This document shows positions 17,187 through 24,775 of a stretch of 33,040 nt of DNA, piece by piece. Position 1 is the first letter of the stretch; each line of letters begins with the position of its first letter. Below the pieces are notes generated by a model that did not search any database, was not told where the DNA came from, and was given only the letters and a program-made list of their open reading frames with translations. The position numbers and the translations under genes were made by a program. This DNA comes from Acidobacteria bacterium 13_1_20CM_3_53_8. GTDB lineage: Bacteria > Acidobacteriota > Blastocatellia > Pyrinomonadales > Pyrinomonadaceae. Location of the stretch: contig MNJR01000003.1 in assembly GCA_001920415.1 (NCBI GenBank), forward strand, positions 1 through 33,040, given 5' to 3'.

Positions 17187-18626
17187 TTACTTACCTGATT
17201 TAGCCACTTCCTCTTCCCACTTCGTATGAACCGCTCCCAACTGAGGCTTATCAACGCGCTCGTAGGTGTGCGCGCCGAAGAAGTCGCGCTGCGCCTGCGT
17301 TAGATTCTGCGGAAGTCGTTCCGTGCGATAGCTGTCAAAGTATGCGAGGCTCGCGGCCATCGCCGGGACGGCAACGCCGTGCTGCTGCGCAACGCTCAAG
17401 CAAGTGCGCCAGTTCTTCTGCGCGCCCTCCATCCACCCTGAAAACTCTTCGTCGAGCAGAAGATTCTTGAGATCGGGCGTGCGCTTGTATGCCTTTTTGA
17501 TTCCGTCCAGAAACTTCGCGCGTATGATGCAGCCGCCCTTCCATATTCGCGCCATCTCGCTCGAATCAATGTTCCATTGCCATTCATCCGAGCCTGCGCG
17601 TATGAGGTTGAAGCCTTGAGCGTAGGAACAGATTTTTGAAGCATAGAGCGCATCGTGAACTGCCGCGATTAAATACTGCCCGTCGCCGCTCCAAGTGGAA
17701 ACCTGCGGCCCCTTGATTCGCTTGCTCGCCTCAACTCGTTCCTCTTTCAGAGCCGACATGAACCGAGCGTCTAGCGCCGCGCCGATTGTAGAGATGGGCA
17801 CGCCCAGATCAAGCGCTGTTTGCGAAGTCCACTTGCCAGTCCCCTTCTGTCCGGCCTTATCCAGAATCAGATCAACGAGCGGCTTCCCTGTCTCTTCATC
17901 TTTGACACGAAAAATTTCCGAAGTTATCTGTATGAGATAAGAATCAAGAATGCCCTCGTTCCACTTCGCAAAAACATCTGCGAGTTGCGCGGCCTCCATG
18001 CCAAGCACGCGGCGCAAGATGTCGTAAGCTTCGGCTATAAGCTGCATGTCGCCGTACTCTATGCCGTTGTGAACCATCTTGACGAAGTGCCCCGCAGCGT
18101 TTGGGCCAACGTAGGTGGTGCACGCCCCGTCTTCAGTCTTCGCCGCTATAGCCTCCCAGATTGGTCGAATCTCTTCGTAAGCCTCGCGCGCTCCGCCCGG
18201 CATCAGACTTGGCCCATGCAGCGCGCCCTCTTCACCGCCCGAAACGCCAGAGCCTATGAACCTGAAACCTTCATCTTTCAACGCGGCCTCGCGCCTGCGC
18301 GTGTCTTCAAAAAAAGAGTTGCCGCCGTCAATCAATATGTCATCATGGTCTAGAAAGGGCTTGAACTGCTCGACAGTCCAGTCAACAGGCGCCCCAGCCT
18401 TAACCATAATCATTATCTTGCGCGGTCGTTTGATAGAGCGCACGAACTCTTCAGGAGTTTTAGTCGGTGTGATTCGTTTACCCTCTCCCACCTGAGCCAT
18501 AGCCTTTTCGACGAAAGACGGATCACGATCCCATACGACGACAGAAAAACCGTGACTCTCCATGTTGAGCGCAAGATTAGAACCCATCACGCCCACGCCA
18601 GCCATGCCTATGTCCGATTCAGGCAT
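17187..18626 (-). CDS. gnd: 6-phosphogluconate dehydrogenase, decarboxylating
   Basis: The 479-residue enzyme converts 6-phosphogluconate to ribulose-5-phosphate and CO2, making NADPH. It has the N-terminal Rossmann motif GVGVMGSNLALN at 11-22 and then VSGGEEGALHGPSLMPGG. The catalytic region HFVKMVHNGIEYGDMQ follows, then the helical domain with DKAGQKGTGKWTSQTALDLG and the C-terminal GDGQYLIAAVHDALYASKI. The length fits the long (480-residue) type. The ATG at 18626 is chosen because GGGAG lies 8 nt upstream and the family N-terminus starts there; the open frame upstream runs into a repeat element. It lies downstream of pgi and upstream of zwf. Confidence 0.96.
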   Translation of the reverse strand: MPESDIGMAGVGVMGSNLALNMESHGFSVVVWDRDPSFVEKAMAQVGEGKRITPTKTPEEFVRSIKRPRKIMIMVKAGAPVDWTVEQFKPFLDHDDILIDGGNSFFEDTRRREAALKDEGFRFIGSGVSGGEEGALHGPSLMPGGAREAYEEIRPIWEAIAAKTEDGACTTYVGPNAAGHFVKMVHNGIEYGDMQLIAEAYDILRRVLGMEAAQLADVFAKWNEGILDSYLIQITSEIFRVKDEETGKPLVDLILDKAGQKGTGKWTSQTALDLGVPISTIGAALDARFMSALKEERVEASKRIKGPQVSTWSGDGQYLIAAVHDALYASKICSYAQGFNLIRAGSDEWQWNIDSSEMARIWKGGCIIRAKFLDGIKKAYKRTPDLKNLLLDEEFSGWMEGAQKNWRTCLSVAQQHGVAVPAMAASLAYFDSYRTERLPQNLTQAQRDFFGAHTYERVDKPQLGAVHTKWEEEVAKSGK

Positions 18627-18649
18627 CAAATTTCTCCCGTTAATGAATA

Positions 18650-18785
18650 TAGGAGTTACGCAGTTGACAGAAAAGCGCAAGCCTTGTCAGTACCGCCTGC
18701 GGTAGCGGGCGGGTAGTAGCCGCATCTAAGACCCGCCCGCTACCGCAGGCGGTACTGACCTGTTCGTTCAACTGCGTAACTCCTA
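18650..18785. mobile_element. MITE-like palindromic element between pgi and gnd
   Basis: It has an 18-bp terminal inverted repeat, TAGGAGTTACGCAGTTGA, at 18650-18667 and 18768-18785. Inside is a perfect stem of 28-29 bp starting GTCAGTACCGCCTGCGGTAG (18686) and ending at 18759, with a loop of about 17 nt. No transposase is encoded. It starts 23 bp upstream of the gnd start codon, so it lies in the gnd leader. No clear target duplication is visible. Calling it a mobile element is inference from its structure. Confidence 0.65.
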
Positions 18786-18808
18786 AAATAATACAATCCT
18801 TTGCGTTA

Positions 18809-18857
18809 TTCTTAGCGCCTCCAGCGTAAAATCATTCTCACGCAAAGGCGCTAAGAA
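18809..18857. repeat. Hairpin just after the pgi stop codon
   Basis: A 12-bp stem, TTCTTAGCGCCT with AGGCGCTAAGAA, encloses an inner GCGT/ACGC pair. It begins 7 nt beyond the pgi stop on the - strand, so it could slow or end pgi transcription. No U-run follows directly. The sequence shares the CGCAAAGGCG core with the elements at 6597 and 13195. Confidence 0.6.
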
Positions 18858-18863
18858 CAGCGC

Positions 18864-20606
18864 TCAACTTTCAGCCGCGCCTGTAGCTTCTAGCACAAGC
18901 TCAAGCAATTTTTCCAAACCAGCCGTCGCGTCTTTTCCTAAATGAAAACGGATTGCGCGGCGGTTACGTTTTTCCAGTGACGAAAAATCTCCGAGCGCCT
19001 GCGCCTGCTTGAGCACGCTGAACGAGTAAGGCTCGCCCGGAATCTGCAAGTCTGTAGAATCCTCATCCGTCAATTGAATGAAGACGCCGTTTCCAGCGCC
19101 ACCTTTGTGCAGTTGCCCCGTCGAATGTAGAAATCGTGGGCCATAACCCGTGGTCGTTGCTACGTGAAACTTGTAGCGCAGAGCGGTGCGAATCTCACGA
19201 AGAAGGCGATCGTGCTCGTCCCTTTCCTGAATGTAAGCTAGGAGCGCTATGTAATCGTTGGCATGAACGCGCGCAAGATGCGCAGCGATTACAGATGAGA
19301 GCGTTGCTGTCTTTGCGTCAGAAAATTTCTCTTCAGCCCACTGACGGGTAACGTAGATTTTTAGATCGTCTTCCGTAACGAGCGCAGCAGTCTCCGGCAA
19401 AGCGCCCGTCTTCTTAAATTCATCCAACAGCGCGTTCGTGTTGTCTTTGCTCTCTTGAACGTTAGGTTGATCGAACGGGTTTATCCCCAAAAATTTTCCG
19501 GCCACAGCCGTTGCCATCTCCCAGACGAAAAACTCTGCGCCAAGATCATAAACATCATCCAGCGAGCGACGAACCACAGGATGCCCTGCCGATTCAATAG
19601 CGCGCAGAGCGCCGTCCGTGTCTTTGTTCATAGCGCCTGCGTGAATTGCCACGAATAATCTGTCCGACCCGTAAACGTTCGGCGCGCCCAGAGGCTCATT
19701 CGCAACCGGCACAATGCCCTTTCCCTCTTTGCCTGTGCTCTCCGCAATCAGTTGCTCGACCCACAGGCCGAGCGATGAGATTGATCCGTCAGTAATGAGC
19801 GTTAGCTTATCCCGTCCAACATTTGCCAGTGCGCCCAGGATACAGCCCAATCGCACGCCCGGATTTTCATTTGCAGGAACCGACGCGCCGCACTCTTCTA
19901 CGGCACGCACAGCGCGCGCAAGCAACTCGCGCACGTCCAATCCCATCAGCGCAGCCGGGACCATGCCGAAATAGGAGAGCGCGGAGTAACGCCCGCCTAT
20001 GTCCGCAGGGTTCAGAAAAATCTTCCTGAATCCATGCTCTGTCGCCTGCCGCTCCATAAGCGTCGCGGGGTCTGTGATGGCTATGAAATTTTCGCCAGCA
20101 CGTTCGCCCTTCTCCCTTTGCACACGATCATAAAAATATCTGTAGAAGGAGAGCGGCTCTATGGTCGTGCCCGATTTTGATGAGACTATGAAGAGAGTTT
20201 TGGAGAGATCGATTTTTTGCTCGAAAGCGGCGATGGTGTCCGGGTCTGTCGTGTCCAGCACAAGAAGTTTCGGGAAATTTTCCTGACGGCCGAACGTACG
20301 CCGAAAGACTTCCGGGCAGAGGCTTGAGCCGCCCATGCCCAGCAACATCAGATGAGTAAATCCCGCCTCACGAATTTCACCAGCAAAACTTTCAAGCTCG
20401 TGGACGCGCTCGCTCATAGTGCGTGCAACGTCAAGCCAACCGAGCGCATTCCTTATAATCTTCTGGTGCGCACCTTCCGTTTTCCAGAACGACGCATCTT
20501 TAGCCCAGATGCGTTCGGCGAACCTTTCCGTACGGGCGCGTACGAGCGCATCTTCTATAACAGATTGAAAACCGATAACCTCACCCTGCCTCGGCGTGCT
20601 GCTCAT
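18864..20606 (-). CDS. pgi: Glucose-6-phosphate isomerase, transaldolase-fusion type
   Basis: This 580-residue protein interconverts glucose-6-phosphate and fructose-6-phosphate. SIS-fold motifs are seen: LMLLGMGGSSLCPEVF near 90 and FIVSSKSGTTIEPLSFYRYF near 140-158. Then come GGRYSALSYFGMVPAALMG, LIAESTGKEGKGIVPV and FLGINPFDQPNVQESK. The sequence resembles the C-terminal half of bifunctional transaldolase/phosphoglucose isomerases rather than classic Pgi, but no transaldolase domain is present. Translation probably starts at the ATG at 20606, 9 nt after GAGGAG. A second ATG at 20615 sits directly on that site. It heads the pentose phosphate cluster. Confidence 0.9.
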   Translation of the reverse strand: MSSTPRQGEVIGFQSVIEDALVRARTERFAERIWAKDASFWKTEGAHQKIIRNALGWLDVARTMSERVHELESFAGEIREAGFTHLMLLGMGGSSLCPEVFRRTFGRQENFPKLLVLDTTDPDTIAAFEQKIDLSKTLFIVSSKSGTTIEPLSFYRYFYDRVQREKGERAGENFIAITDPATLMERQATEHGFRKIFLNPADIGGRYSALSYFGMVPAALMGLDVRELLARAVRAVEECGASVPANENPGVRLGCILGALANVGRDKLTLITDGSISSLGLWVEQLIAESTGKEGKGIVPVANEPLGAPNVYGSDRLFVAIHAGAMNKDTDGALRAIESAGHPVVRRSLDDVYDLGAEFFVWEMATAVAGKFLGINPFDQPNVQESKDNTNALLDEFKKTGALPETAALVTEDDLKIYVTRQWAEEKFSDAKTATLSSVIAAHLARVHANDYIALLAYIQERDEHDRLLREIRTALRYKFHVATTTGYGPRFLHSTGQLHKGGAGNGVFIQLTDEDSTDLQIPGEPYSFSVLKQAQALGDFSSLEKRNRRAIRFHLGKDATAGLEKLLELVLEATGAAES

Positions 20607-20615
20607 ATGCTTCAT

Positions 20616-20635
20616 CTCCTCTTTTTTTTGAGGAG
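20616..20635 (-). promoter_or_regulatory. Ribosome-site hairpin before pgi
   Basis: On the - strand CTCCTC, eight A residues and GAGGAG form a 6-bp hairpin. The GAGGAG arm is the only good ribosome-binding site for pgi, so folding would hide it. The pairing is exact; a regulatory role is inference. Confidence 0.5.
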
Positions 20636-20647
20636 ACAAGCATACAA

Positions 20648-20746
20648 AGAAAAGGCAAAAGGTAAAAGTAAAAAGGCAAAAGTTCAGGAAGAAATCTAAG
20701 TCTTCCTCCTAACTTTTGCCTTTTACCTTTTTACTTTCGCCTTGAG
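20648..20746. repeat. Heptamer-armed stem-loop upstream of pgi
   Basis: The left arm (20648-20692) is built of units such as AAAAGGC, AAAAGGT and AAAAGTA. The right arm (20701-20746) is the imperfect reverse complement with the same units in a slightly different order, and the loop is short. The element lies in the pgi leader on the - strand, about 40 bp before the start codon. Confidence 0.85.
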
Positions 20747-20884
20747 TTTCAGACCCTGACTCGATGTTCTTTGGCCTCTGTCTTTTCTCATCCTTTCCCG
20801 TTCCGTCTAAAAACATCAGCGCAATCAATTCCTTGCGAGCCTTGCTAATAAATCCGCGCAAGATCAATTCCAGAATTACATTAA

Positions 20885-21045
20885 TTACAGGAATTCTCGT
20901 AGGCCGTCCTTCTTGAGCCAGCTAGCGCTTTCTGTTGCAGGTGGCGTTGGCGTTGGACACTCGGCGGGCGCTGGTGGGGGTATGTCATGGATGGTATGAG
21001 CCAGCGTGTCGGATTCCCTTCTAATCCCTAGCCAGAGGTAAAGCT
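20885..21045 (-). pseudogene. Possible C-terminal remnant of an unrecognised gene
   Basis: The gap 20747-21283 has no intact gene. On the - strand a frame of about 52 codons without an ATG, GTG or TTG start ends at the TAA at 20885-20887. It encodes a Pro-rich linker (IPPPAPAECPTPTPPATES) followed by ASWLKKDGLREFL. The linker-plus-tail look suggests the end of a longer protein whose 5' part is gone. The rest of the gap shows only a small palindrome, CTGGCA-TCA-TGCCAG, at 21215-21229. Confidence 0.3.
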
Positions 21046-21283
21046 AGCGAGCAGAGCATGGACTAGAACTCCCTTCAAGAAAAGATTGACTCAAGCCTAA
21101 AGTTCGGCGTATCGTCTCTCGCGTCTCAAACTTCTGCATAGTCCTTAGACCTTGCAGATAGCTTTTAATTCTCGCACCTTTCAAAAAAGGAAATTACCGT
21201 CACGCGTTGTCTAACTGGCATCATGCCAGTGCTGGCCTACTAATCAGTACGATTGTTAAATCAGAAAGCAGGAGGCATAGACG

Positions 21284-23092
21284 ATGATTCAGGTAAAGAC
21301 CCAACAGCATCGGTTCTGGAGAAAGACCTTTAGAGTAACGTCGCTTCCTTTTGTAGCGGTTGCGTTTTGTGTCTCTGCGCTCTTCTTGCTTTGGCTTATC
21401 CCGTCAGGCATCAGGGCGCAACTCCCTCCCTCCAACTCAAATTCCGTGTCACACGAACCTTGCAGATCTAGACCTGACGGAACGGCTTGCAGCCTAGAGC
21501 CAAGCGAGGCCTGCGCGGAGGGGCGTTGTCATCATGGCGCATGCCAGGCTGTGCCTGTGACTGATGCTCGAACTTGCCCTGACACAGATGGCAGTCCATG
21601 TACGATTGCGCGCTGCTCGCCGACGGGAAGATGCGAACAGAGGAGTCAGCTTCGACCTGACGGCACATCCTGTACAGACCTCACGCCGGGCTGCAGCGGA
21701 ACGCAGAGTTGCTTCGGCGGTCAATGCTTGCCCCCGCCGGGCGTCAGCGATCCCTCTCAAGTTGAGGCGATGAATACAGAAGCCGTTGAGGTGCGGGCAG
21801 TGGAGCCGCGCGTGCAGCAGGCGACGGCTTTCACCGATTGCTGTGTCCTTTGCGAAGAGCAGGTGCTTGAGGCTTTGCGGCCCACCCCTAATGGCCCGTT
21901 GCCGCGTGAAGCTGATAACCGTTTGCCGCTGAGAAGGAAGTTCTGCGGCACGGTCACAAGATACGGCGTTAACGACGAGTTGGCGGACCCGCGCGACATC
22001 ATGCTCAATATCCTTCCGCAACAGGCTCCATATACTGATTTCGTCGCAGGCTTCGTGAACACAGAAGAGACGCCCCTGAAGGGCAATGATCTCTTACGAT
22101 TCGGGGGCATCCTCGGTTTCACCCGTTGCGATCCGCAGGAATGTCGTCTAAGGGCCCCACAGATATCTGGTAAAGTCATCCACGCCGAGGTGACTCCAGA
22201 CGAACACTTCTACGGACAAGACGCACGCTTTCTGCCGATTGAGGGAAGTCCGTTTGCTTGCGGGGCCGTGCCCGGTGCGTTCCCTAGTACGACCGGCAAT
22301 CCGAAATGTCTGGATTGTCTGAGCAGTTGGGATTGCAAATCGGAGTTGGAGCCTGCCGACGGTCTGGCGGGCAAGCAAGTTTGCGTTTACGGCGTTTATG
22401 CCATTGATCATGGCCCACACCACTCCGCTTCCAGCCATAGAGAGTTTTGTTGCTCGCCTGATCCCTCTCATGACCGGCCTGAGATTCACCCGTTCGACGC
22501 CGTTTGGTGGCGTCATCCTGAGGGAAACGGCCTCGTCTTCGGAGTCTTTCAGGACGACTCAAACCGTTATAGCTTTCCGCATTGCGGCGACAACAACGAA
22601 AACACTTGGTCGCAAGCGCCACGCGACTTGATTTTCCATTTCCCTTTCAAGTTCCCGCTCCGCAGCAGCCCGCAGCGAGCCTGTTTGCGCCACGTTCGCA
22701 CGCGCAAGCTCAGAGACAATAAGCCGAACGTGGTCGCCCCGCTCAATGTCACCACAGGAGCGCTCTCTACACTTGAACCGGAAGTGACAACTCTTTTGGC
22801 AGGCCGCCGGGTCTTATTGCAGGTGGTGAAGGAGCCTGGCTCGGAGAGGGAAACGCACGTGCATGTACAGGGGTCAATCGTTGGCGACAACGTTGTGGGC
22901 CAGATCATTCTACGCATCACCGTCGGGTGCGATAACCGCTCAGGCAACAGGGGCACGCGCTCTCAAGGGTCGCAACCATCCCTCTTCGACAGCCTGCGCG
23001 CAAGGAATAGTCTCGTCACCTATGACGGAGGCGATCCGGGCGCCGGTTACTTCTACGCGGAACTGAAGTTTGAATGCGCGTGCGCGTTCTGA
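21284..23092 (+). CDS. Cysteine-rich secreted protein of unknown function
   Basis: The 602-residue product has an N-terminal hydrophobic segment at about 21-40 with likely cleavage after IRA (45). Residues 55-155 are a Cys-rich repeat region with spaced CxxxPDGTxC motifs (RPDGTACSLE, CPDTDGSPCTIARC and RPDGTSCTDL). It resembles the disulphide-rich DGTxC repeats of secreted myxobacterial and eukaryote-like proteins. The body has further paired cysteines (TDCCVLCEEQ, CLDCLSSWDC, EFCCSPDP). A conserved-looking centre follows, CVYGVYAIDHGPHH leading to RPEIHPFDAVWWR, where His and Glu might bind metal. The C-terminus is beta-rich and ends ELKFECACAF. AGGAGG stands 8 nt ahead of the ATG. It has no functional neighbours and lies between two gene remnants, so recent acquisition is possible. 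Confidence 0.75.
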   Translation: MIQVKTQQHRFWRKTFRVTSLPFVAVAFCVSALFLLWLIPSGIRAQLPPSNSNSVSHEPCRSRPDGTACSLEPSEACAEGRCHHGACQAVPVTDARTCPDTDGSPCTIARCSPTGRCEQRSQLRPDGTSCTDLTPGCSGTQSCFGGQCLPPPGVSDPSQVEAMNTEAVEVRAVEPRVQQATAFTDCCVLCEEQVLEALRPTPNGPLPREADNRLPLRRKFCGTVTRYGVNDELADPRDIMLNILPQQAPYTDFVAGFVNTEETPLKGNDLLRFGGILGFTRCDPQECRLRAPQISGKVIHAEVTPDEHFYGQDARFLPIEGSPFACGAVPGAFPSTTGNPKCLDCLSSWDCKSELEPADGLAGKQVCVYGVYAIDHGPHHSASSHREFCCSPDPSHDRPEIHPFDAVWWRHPEGNGLVFGVFQDDSNRYSFPHCGDNNENTWSQAPRDLIFHFPFKFPLRSSPQRACLRHVRTRKLRDNKPNVVAPLNVTTGALSTLEPEVTTLLAGRRVLLQVVKEPGSERETHVHVQGSIVGDNVVGQIILRITVGCDNRSGNRGTRSQGSQPSLFDSLRARNSLVTYDGGDPGAGYFYAELKFECACAF

Positions 23093-23109
23093 CGGAATCT
23101 GGTTACAAC

Positions 23110-23141
23110 ATGGGTTGAGCAAGTGGCATCGCTCAACCCAT
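23110..23141 (+). terminator. Stem-loop after the cysteine-rich gene
   Basis: ATGGGTTGAGC and GCTCAACCCAT form a perfect 11-bp stem with a 10-nt loop, 17 bp past the stop codon at 23092. No T-run follows, so it is at best a partial intrinsic terminator or an RNA 3'-end stabiliser. Confidence 0.45.
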
Positions 23142-23278
23142 AGCAGGGCTGAGAGGAGAGCGCACACCGACAACTCTTTCAACCGGAGCGCAGCGCAAGA
23201 CTTGTCTCTCGCTCACGCCGCGCGTCTCTGATGCTCACAATATGGCCTATTGGCTTTCGATTGATTGCAGTTGTAGCA

Positions 23279-23464
23279 AAGCACCTGGCACTCATCACGT
23301 TCGCGTCACGGCTCCCGGCAGACCCGTACCTGAGACGTGACCTGTTAGGCCATGCTACGGTTGATATGAGCGCCCGCTACTCTCATACGAGCATGGAAGA
23401 GAGACGCCGGGCCGTGGAGAATCTTGGCGGCGCAGAGGTAGTTGAAATCAGAAAGAAAGCATGA
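23279..23464 (+). pseudogene. C-terminal remnant of a tyrosine recombinase/integrase
   Basis: The frame ends with YLRRDLLGHATVDMSARYSH and then TSMEERRRAVENL. This is the end of the phage-integrase catalytic domain, with the box II His in LGH and the nucleophile Tyr in ARYSH. Upstream, KHLALITFASRL corresponds to a degraded HDLRHTFASRL motif in which the Arg and one His are lost. Only about 60 of the usual 300 or more residues remain, and the preceding bases (23142-23278) show no further homologous sequence that I can recognise. The remnant marks past integration or rearrangement next to the cysteine-rich gene. Confidence 0.75.
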
Positions 23465-23545
23465 AAACCTGGACGAAAAGGTACGCAGGTGGAACGGAAG
23501 GATGAGAGGAAAACACGAAAGAGCTTTGCTTTTAGAGGCTTACGG

Positions 23546-23755
23546 CTACAGTCGAACGCGGTGCTCTTTCGCGTAAGAGTAGGCGCAGTAGGCCGCTATA
23601 ATGTGCATGACCCAGCCGAGCGTGCCCGCCGAGCCTATCCACGAAAAGCCGGTCACAATCAGCCAGATGATGCCGATTAAAATTCGGCCATTGTAGATTT
23701 GCCCCAATCCGGGAATGAGAAAACTCAAAAGTCCTGCAACAAATGGATCGCGCAT
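23546..23755 (-). CDS. Small membrane protein, TM2-like
   Basis: The 69-residue product is almost wholly hydrophobic with two or three membrane segments. PFVAGLLSFLIPGLGQIYNG is followed by ILIGIIWLIVTGFSWIGSAG and then LGWVMHIIAAYCAYSYA. The IPGLGQIYNG turn is shared by many short TM2-domain-like and related small inner-membrane proteins of unknown function. GGAGGT lies about 13 nt before the ATG, farther than usual. It is downstream of dnaX on the same strand, separated by a long hairpin, and so may be transcribed alone. Confidence 0.7.
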   Translation of the reverse strand: MRDPFVAGLLSFLIPGLGQIYNGRILIGIIWLIVTGFSWIGSAGTLGWVMHIIAAYCAYSYAKEHRVRL

Positions 23756-23818
23756 CTTTATATAAAGACCTCCGAGCGAGCTATACGATGAGATCGTAGT
23801 GTTGGTTCATAAAAATTT

Positions 23819-23898
23819 AGTGATGAGTGCAGAGTGATGAGTGATGAATGAAAGACAATTTCTTATTATTCATCACTCATCACTCTGCACTCATCACT
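23819..23898. repeat. Heptamer-armed stem-loop at the dnaX 3' end
   Basis: The arms at 23819-23849 and 23868-23898 are perfect 31-bp reverse complements with an 18-nt loop. They are made of GTGATGA-type heptamers with one variant unit. The right arm contains the dnaX stop codon (TGA read on the - strand at 23896-23894). In a dnaX transcript it would form a very stable terminal hairpin. Confidence 0.92.
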
Positions 23899-24775
23899 GC
23901 TCGTCAATTCTTCTCACGTCAACTATCTCGCCGCGAAATGTGCGCAGCATCTCCTGAACCATTGGATTCTTCTCGGCTATTTCGCGCAGCCGCTGCTTCT
24001 CGCGCGCTTCGGCTTCCTGTTTTGAAATCGCGTGGTCATCGCCTGCGCCCACTTCTTTGACGACAATGCGAACGCTAACATCGCGCCCCAACAGTTCGCG
24101 GCACGCCTCGCGCAACGTCTTGATGCTGTCGGGCTTCGATAGCGTGTCACGCAGGTGTTTTGCGCCGGGCGCGAACTCAACATAAAGCTCGTCTTCTTCT
24201 AAAGCGGAGCGTCGGGCGCCCTCAATCGCAACGGCCAAGAACATGCGCCTTCGTTTTTCCAGAGCCGCTTTCAATTTTTCAACGAACGAATCATTTGACG
24301 AGGCGGCCATTACAGGAGCGCTCGTGCCAACTGCGTCTTCAGGCTCAGTAGAAAAGTCGAAGGGCGCTTCCTCAGTGAATGCTGATGAAGAGTTTTGAGG
24401 AGGCGCGGGAGTTTTCTGAACGAGCGTGAGAGGAGGGCGCTGGGTTGTGCCGCCAACTCCGCCGAACGGTGGCTCTTCTGAAAAAGCCTGTACATCATTA
24501 ACAGCATTTTTCTCAACTTCAACCGCAGAAGCGCGCGACTGGAAGTTGCTAGCCGTACTCTTAGGCTTAGTTGATTTAAGTTGCGAACCGCCGCCAGCAG
24601 CCGCAGCAGGCGGAAGACTGCCGCCTCCCGCCACAGGCGCTTTGCCCGTACGCATAGATTCTTCCAGCGCAGCGAGCCGTTCGAGAATCTGATTGAGCGG
24701 CGCGACTCTGCGCATCTCCATCAATTTCGCCAGACCAATTTCCAGTTGGTAACGAGGATGCGCAGCAGTCTTCAG
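23894..24775 (-). pseudogene. dnaX: dnaX 3' part (tau C-terminal region), out of frame with the 5' part
   Basis: This frame has no start of its own. From about 24775 it resumes recognisable DnaX sequence, [18 protein letters not shown], the last helix of domain III. A low-complexity linker rich in Gly, Pro and Ala follows, then a folded C-terminal region: FVEKLKAALEKRRRMFLAVA, later ELYVEFAPGAKHLRDTL, and finally MVQEMLRTFRGEIVDVRRID. About 290 codons are open and look constrained, so the break is recent, artefactual or bypassed. Joining to the 5' part needs a +1 shift at about 24776. Compared with other DnaX proteins, roughly 27 residues of domain III are also missing at the join. The stop codon lies in a repeat arm. 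Confidence 0.75.

Noticed and set aside
22284-22622. Long antisense frames across the cysteine-rich gene.
   Set aside because: They are complements of a well-supported + strand gene with signal peptide and ribosome site, and show no domain of their own.
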